From NCBI GenBank assembly GCA_021635425.1, contig JAJWOJ010000004.1, positions 1-25,499 on the forward strand: DNA of 25,499 bases, given 5' to 3'. A model generated the notes under the pieces. The model was given only the letters and a program-made list of their open reading frames with translations. It was not told the origin of the DNA and searched no databases. Position 1 is the first letter of the stretch. Every line of letters starts with the position of its first letter. Source of the stretch: Clostridiales bacterium (GTDB lineage Bacteria > Bacillota > Clostridia > Christensenellales > Borkfalkiaceae). This document shows, piece after piece, positions 23,215-25,499 of the stretch. The position numbers and the translations under genes are program-made.

Positions 23215-24906
23215 ATGAAAAAACTCGCATGCATTCTCGCGGCTTTAACGCTTTTAAACGCCGCTTTGATTTCCTGCGCGGCAGGCGGAACGACCGACAG
23301 CGGCGATAAGGAATCCTCTTCCGTCTCGGACAGTGTTTCCGAAAGCTTTAGCGAAAGCGAAGCCGAACAAACGAGCGAAAGCGAATCCGAAAGCGAAATC
23401 CCCGACAACACGGTTGCGGGCCACACCGTTTTTGCTTTCAAAGAGGGCAAAATACGCTTCGAAGCGGAGGAAGCCGACGTTACGCATTATAAAAAGTCGG
23501 GCGATAACCCGACAATCGTAGTCGAACGCGAAGACGCGTCCGGCGGAAAGTTTTTGGCCGCGGCGACGGGTGCGGTTGACGATAGCCAATATTTCGAATT
23601 TTCGCTCGTCCTCGATTTCAACGCCGAAATTTCCATGACCGCGGCTTACGCACAGACGAACAAGTGGAAGAGTTACGACGAGGATATGACCGAATCGTAC
23701 ACCTACATCGTAGACGGCAACCGCAACATGATGATTTCGCAGGAAAAAACAGTGCTTAAAGCGAGGGAAGACATTACAAAATGGGAAACTTTTTCCTATA
23801 CGCCCATCACTCTCCCCGCAGGCGACCACACTTTCCGCGTTAAAGTTGCCAAAAATACGGGAAAAGGCAACCCGAATATCGATTATCTCGATTTCGAGTT
23901 TATCGAAAAGGATTACGTTTCGGAAGACGACGAGAACGTCCCCGAGGGCGATTTCCACAGCAAACTTCAATACGATTATCTTAGCGATTCAAACTTCGAA
24001 AACGTTACGGCATACGCGAACGGAATTCAGGAACTCAGTCGTCCTAAGGGTAATATTCTCGACTTTTCCGCCGACGTTGCGGATAGTTCGGCTTACGTTT
24101 TGCAATATTCCTCCTCGCCCGATTTTTCCGCCGCAACGACAATCGAAGGGCTTAACAAAAAGCAATATCGCCTTTACAATCTGAAACTCGGCGAAACTGT
24201 TTATTGGCGCGCGGGAACAACAACGCAAAACGTAAAAAACGGCAAGGTTCACACGCTTACCGTTTCGTCTCGGAAAATCAGAAATCTGTATATCGACGGG
24301 GTGACGAACGTCCGCGATATCGGCGGATATAAATCTTCGCTTTCGGAAAACGGAAGGATAAGGCAAGGGCTTTATTTCCGCGGCGCGAACATCGATTTCA
24401 TCTCCGCGGACGGTAAAAGAGAGCTGCTCCGCCTCGGCGTAAAACAGGAAATCGATTTAAGAGACGCCTATCAATGCGGCGGACCTTACGTAAGCGGAAT
24501 AAATTATACAGCCGTTCCCATTCCGTCGGGTACGGAAGGGACAAGGTTTGAGGAATTCGCAGAAGAATACAAAATTATTTTCGGACTGATCGCAAAAGCC
24601 GATAAATCGCCCGTATATCTCCACTGCACCGCGGGCGCGGACAGAACGGGAATCTGCACGTTTATGCTTCTCACCCTTTGCGGCGCGGACTACGAGGACA
24701 TCGCGAGAGATTATCTTTTCACAAACTTCTCCACGCACGGCTCGAGGGCTTCGAACTATCAGACGGAATTCAAAAAATGGTGGTCAAAGCTCGACGCGTT
24801 CGACGGAGACACCAAGGCGGACAAAGCCAAATCCTGGCTTATCTCCAAAGGAATCCCCGAAGAGCAAACGGAAGCAATCCGCAAAATCTTCGTCGAAAAC
24901 TATTAA
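23215..24906 (+). CDS. Surface lipoprotein: CBM-like domain fused to tyrosine-phosphatase-fold domain
   Basis: The lipobox LISC gives Cys21, followed by a Ser/Glu-rich linker (about 28-64). Residues about 78-225 look like a CBM6/CBM35-type beta-sandwich (RFEAEEADV at the start, LPAGDHTFRVKV and IDYLDFEF at the end). A fibronectin-III-like segment follows (about 245-355). The C-terminal domain (about 360-563) is of the Y_phosphatase3 type, with NVRDIGGYKS, the LYFRGANID region, IDLRD and the P-loop HCTAGADRTG with nucleophile C471 and R477 (C-x5-R). It should hydrolyse phosphomonoesters outside the cell. By context it may remove phosphate left by the GDPD or present on the glycan. It is the last gene of the operon, ten bases before the terminator hairpin. 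Confidence 0.87.
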   Translation: MKKLACILAALTLLNAALISCAAGGTTDSGDKESSSVSDSVSESFSESEAEQTSESESESEIPDNTVAGHTVFAFKEGKIRFEAEEADVTHYKKSGDNPTIVVEREDASGGKFLAAATGAVDDSQYFEFSLVLDFNAEISMTAAYAQTNKWKSYDEDMTESYTYIVDGNRNMMISQEKTVLKAREDITKWETFSYTPITLPAGDHTFRVKVAKNTGKGNPNIDYLDFEFIEKDYVSEDDENVPEGDFHSKLQYDYLSDSNFENVTAYANGIQELSRPKGNILDFSADVADSSAYVLQYSSSPDFSAATTIEGLNKKQYRLYNLKLGETVYWRAGTTTQNVKNGKVHTLTVSSRKIRNLYIDGVTNVRDIGGYKSSLSENGRIRQGLYFRGANIDFISADGKRELLRLGVKQEIDLRDAYQCGGPYVSGINYTAVPIPSGTEGTRFEEFAEEYKIIFGLIAKADKSPVYLHCTAGADRTGICTFMLLTLCGADYEDIARDYLFTNFSTHGSRASNYQTEFKKWWSKLDAFDGDTKADKAKSWLISKGIPEEQTEAIRKIFVENY

Positions 24907-24915
24907 AACTAAAAG

Positions 24916-24954
24916 ACCCGAGGTTTTGCAAAATTCGCAAAACCTCGGGTTTTT
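24916..24954 (+). terminator. Rho-independent terminator of the operon
   Basis: A perfect 14-bp stem, ACCCGAGGTTTTGC (24916-24929) with GCAAAACCTCGGGT (24937-24950) around a 7-nt loop, is followed by a T-run. It lies 10 nt after the last stop codon and ends the operon. Confidence 0.93.
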
Positions 24955-25007
24955 GTGTGTTGTTTTATAAATTCTCCATTCGGCACTTAAAGCAAAACGA
25001 ATGACAT

Positions 25008-25172
25008 AAAGTGTTCCCACTCGACGGAATAGGCAAAGCAGGTGCAATTTCAATTGCTCCTGCTTTGCGTATAAGTTCTCTGTTGAATTGGGGGAAATGC
25101 CGTCGCCGCGATTTTATTGTTATCAAACAAATTCAAAACGGCAAAGAGGGGCTTCCTTAGCCTTGAAATAAG
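25008..25172 (-). repeat. Intergenic repeat family, copy 3 (inverted relative to copies 1 and 2)
   Basis: Read on the minus strand it repeats copy 2 in order: CTTATTTCAAGGCTAAGG, AGCCCCTCTTTGCCGTTTTG, GCGACGGCATTTCCCCCAAT, a hairpin with arms 25033-25049 and 25052-25068, then CCGTCGAGTGGGAACACTTT. The block between AAAACGG and GCGACGG differs (TTGATAACAATAAAATCG here). It follows the operon terminator and overlaps the 3' end of the minus-strand gene. Confidence 0.8.
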
Positions 25173-25499
25173 CGTAAAATACCTGTTAATCGACTTATAG
25201 CCAAACTTTTAAATATAAAGTGAGTTTTTTTCATTTGTTTTTTTCGTCTTTTTAAAAAGGTATTCAGCGAGAAAACGATTCCGAATGCAGAGATTAGAAC
25301 CAGGAGGCGGAACCACGTTCCGTCTGATATCCAAATACGGACGTACCACCAGGCGAACGAAGTTTTTTGATTATAATAGAGCGGATTTAACAGAGCGTAA
25401 ATAAATAATCCTATAAACACTGCCGTGGAAGTTATAAGCGTTATCAAAAGGATAATATCTTTTTTGTCTAATAAAATTTCTTTTTCTTTTATTATGATC
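25157..25499 (-). CDS. C-terminal part of a membrane protein, truncated by the window edge
   Basis: The minus-strand frame stays open from the window edge to a stop at 25157. A charged stretch (KEKEILLDKKD) precedes a hydrophobic helix (ILLITLITSTAVFIGLFIYALL), a loop with several Trp (FAWWYVRIWISDGTW), a second helix (FRLLVLISAFGIVFSL) and a basic tail. No ATG lies in view; the TTG at 25447 is inside the first helix, so the true start is outside the window. I recognise no family. The last residues are encoded by the TAATCGACTTATAG repeat and the edge of repeat copy 3, so the natural C-terminus may have been changed by the repeat. Confidence 0.6.
   Translation of the reverse strand, partial: IIIKEKEILLDKKDIILLITLITSTAVFIGLFIYALLNPLYYNQKTSFAWWYVRIWISDGTWFRLLVLISAFGIVFSLNTFLKRRKKQMKKTHFIFKSLAISRLTGILRLFQG
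25187..25200 (+). repeat. Short dispersed repeat TAATCGACTTATAG, right-hand copy
   Basis: It is identical to the copies at 685-698 and 16794-16807. It lies beside repeat copy 3 and inside the 3' end of the minus-strand membrane-protein frame. Confidence 0.65.

Overview
The window looks like a glycan-utilisation locus from a low-to-mid GC Gram-positive (Bacillota, Clostridia-like) gut or rumen bacterium. Support for this comes from AGGAGG-type ribosome sites, several lipobox lipoproteins, a LacI regulator with a sigma-A promoter, and a sugar ABC importer without its own ATPase. Two exported proteins end in a Gly-Cys motif, a membrane segment and Lys residues instead of LPXTG. Class level is inference; no rRNA or marker gene is present.

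Layout. 1-634: an AT-rich two-helix membrane protein whose 5' end may lie outside the window. 635-1470: no gene, but a perfect 20-bp inverted repeat, two copies and one fragment of an intergenic repeat family, and short TAATCGACTTATAG-type repeats. 1474-2552: a promoter and a LacI-family regulator with a palindromic operator in its leader. 2553-2938: a 386-bp control region with a second, nearly identical operator. 2939-24906: twelve genes, all on the + strand and mostly overlapping or a few bases apart, closed by a strong hairpin terminator. 25008-25172: another copy of the left-hand repeat, inverted. 25157-25499: the C-terminal part of a minus-strand membrane protein that runs off the window.

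How the genes fit together. Exported parts are the sugar-binding lipoprotein, a 1306-residue surface protein of alternating Big_3-like and unrecognised modules, a GH99/GH71-like lipoprotein with a CBM9-like tail, an SGNH esterase lipoprotein, a NodB deacetylase lipoprotein, a GDPD-family phosphodiesterase and a tyrosine-phosphatase-fold lipoprotein. Two permeases import the product. Without signal peptides, and so probably cytosolic, are a GH94 phosphorylase, a second NodB deacetylase, a GH78 and a GH106 alpha-L-rhamnosidase. The simplest reading is a LacI-controlled operon that captures, de-esterifies and partly cuts a rhamnose-containing, acylated and possibly (glycero)phosphate-substituted polysaccharide outside the cell, imports oligosaccharides, and finishes them inside with two rhamnosidases and a phosphorylase. 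The combination of rhamnosidases, GDPD and phosphatase, with no pectin lyase or GH28/GH105, raises the possibility that the target is a bacterial rhamnose cell-wall polysaccharide rather than pectin. That is inference.
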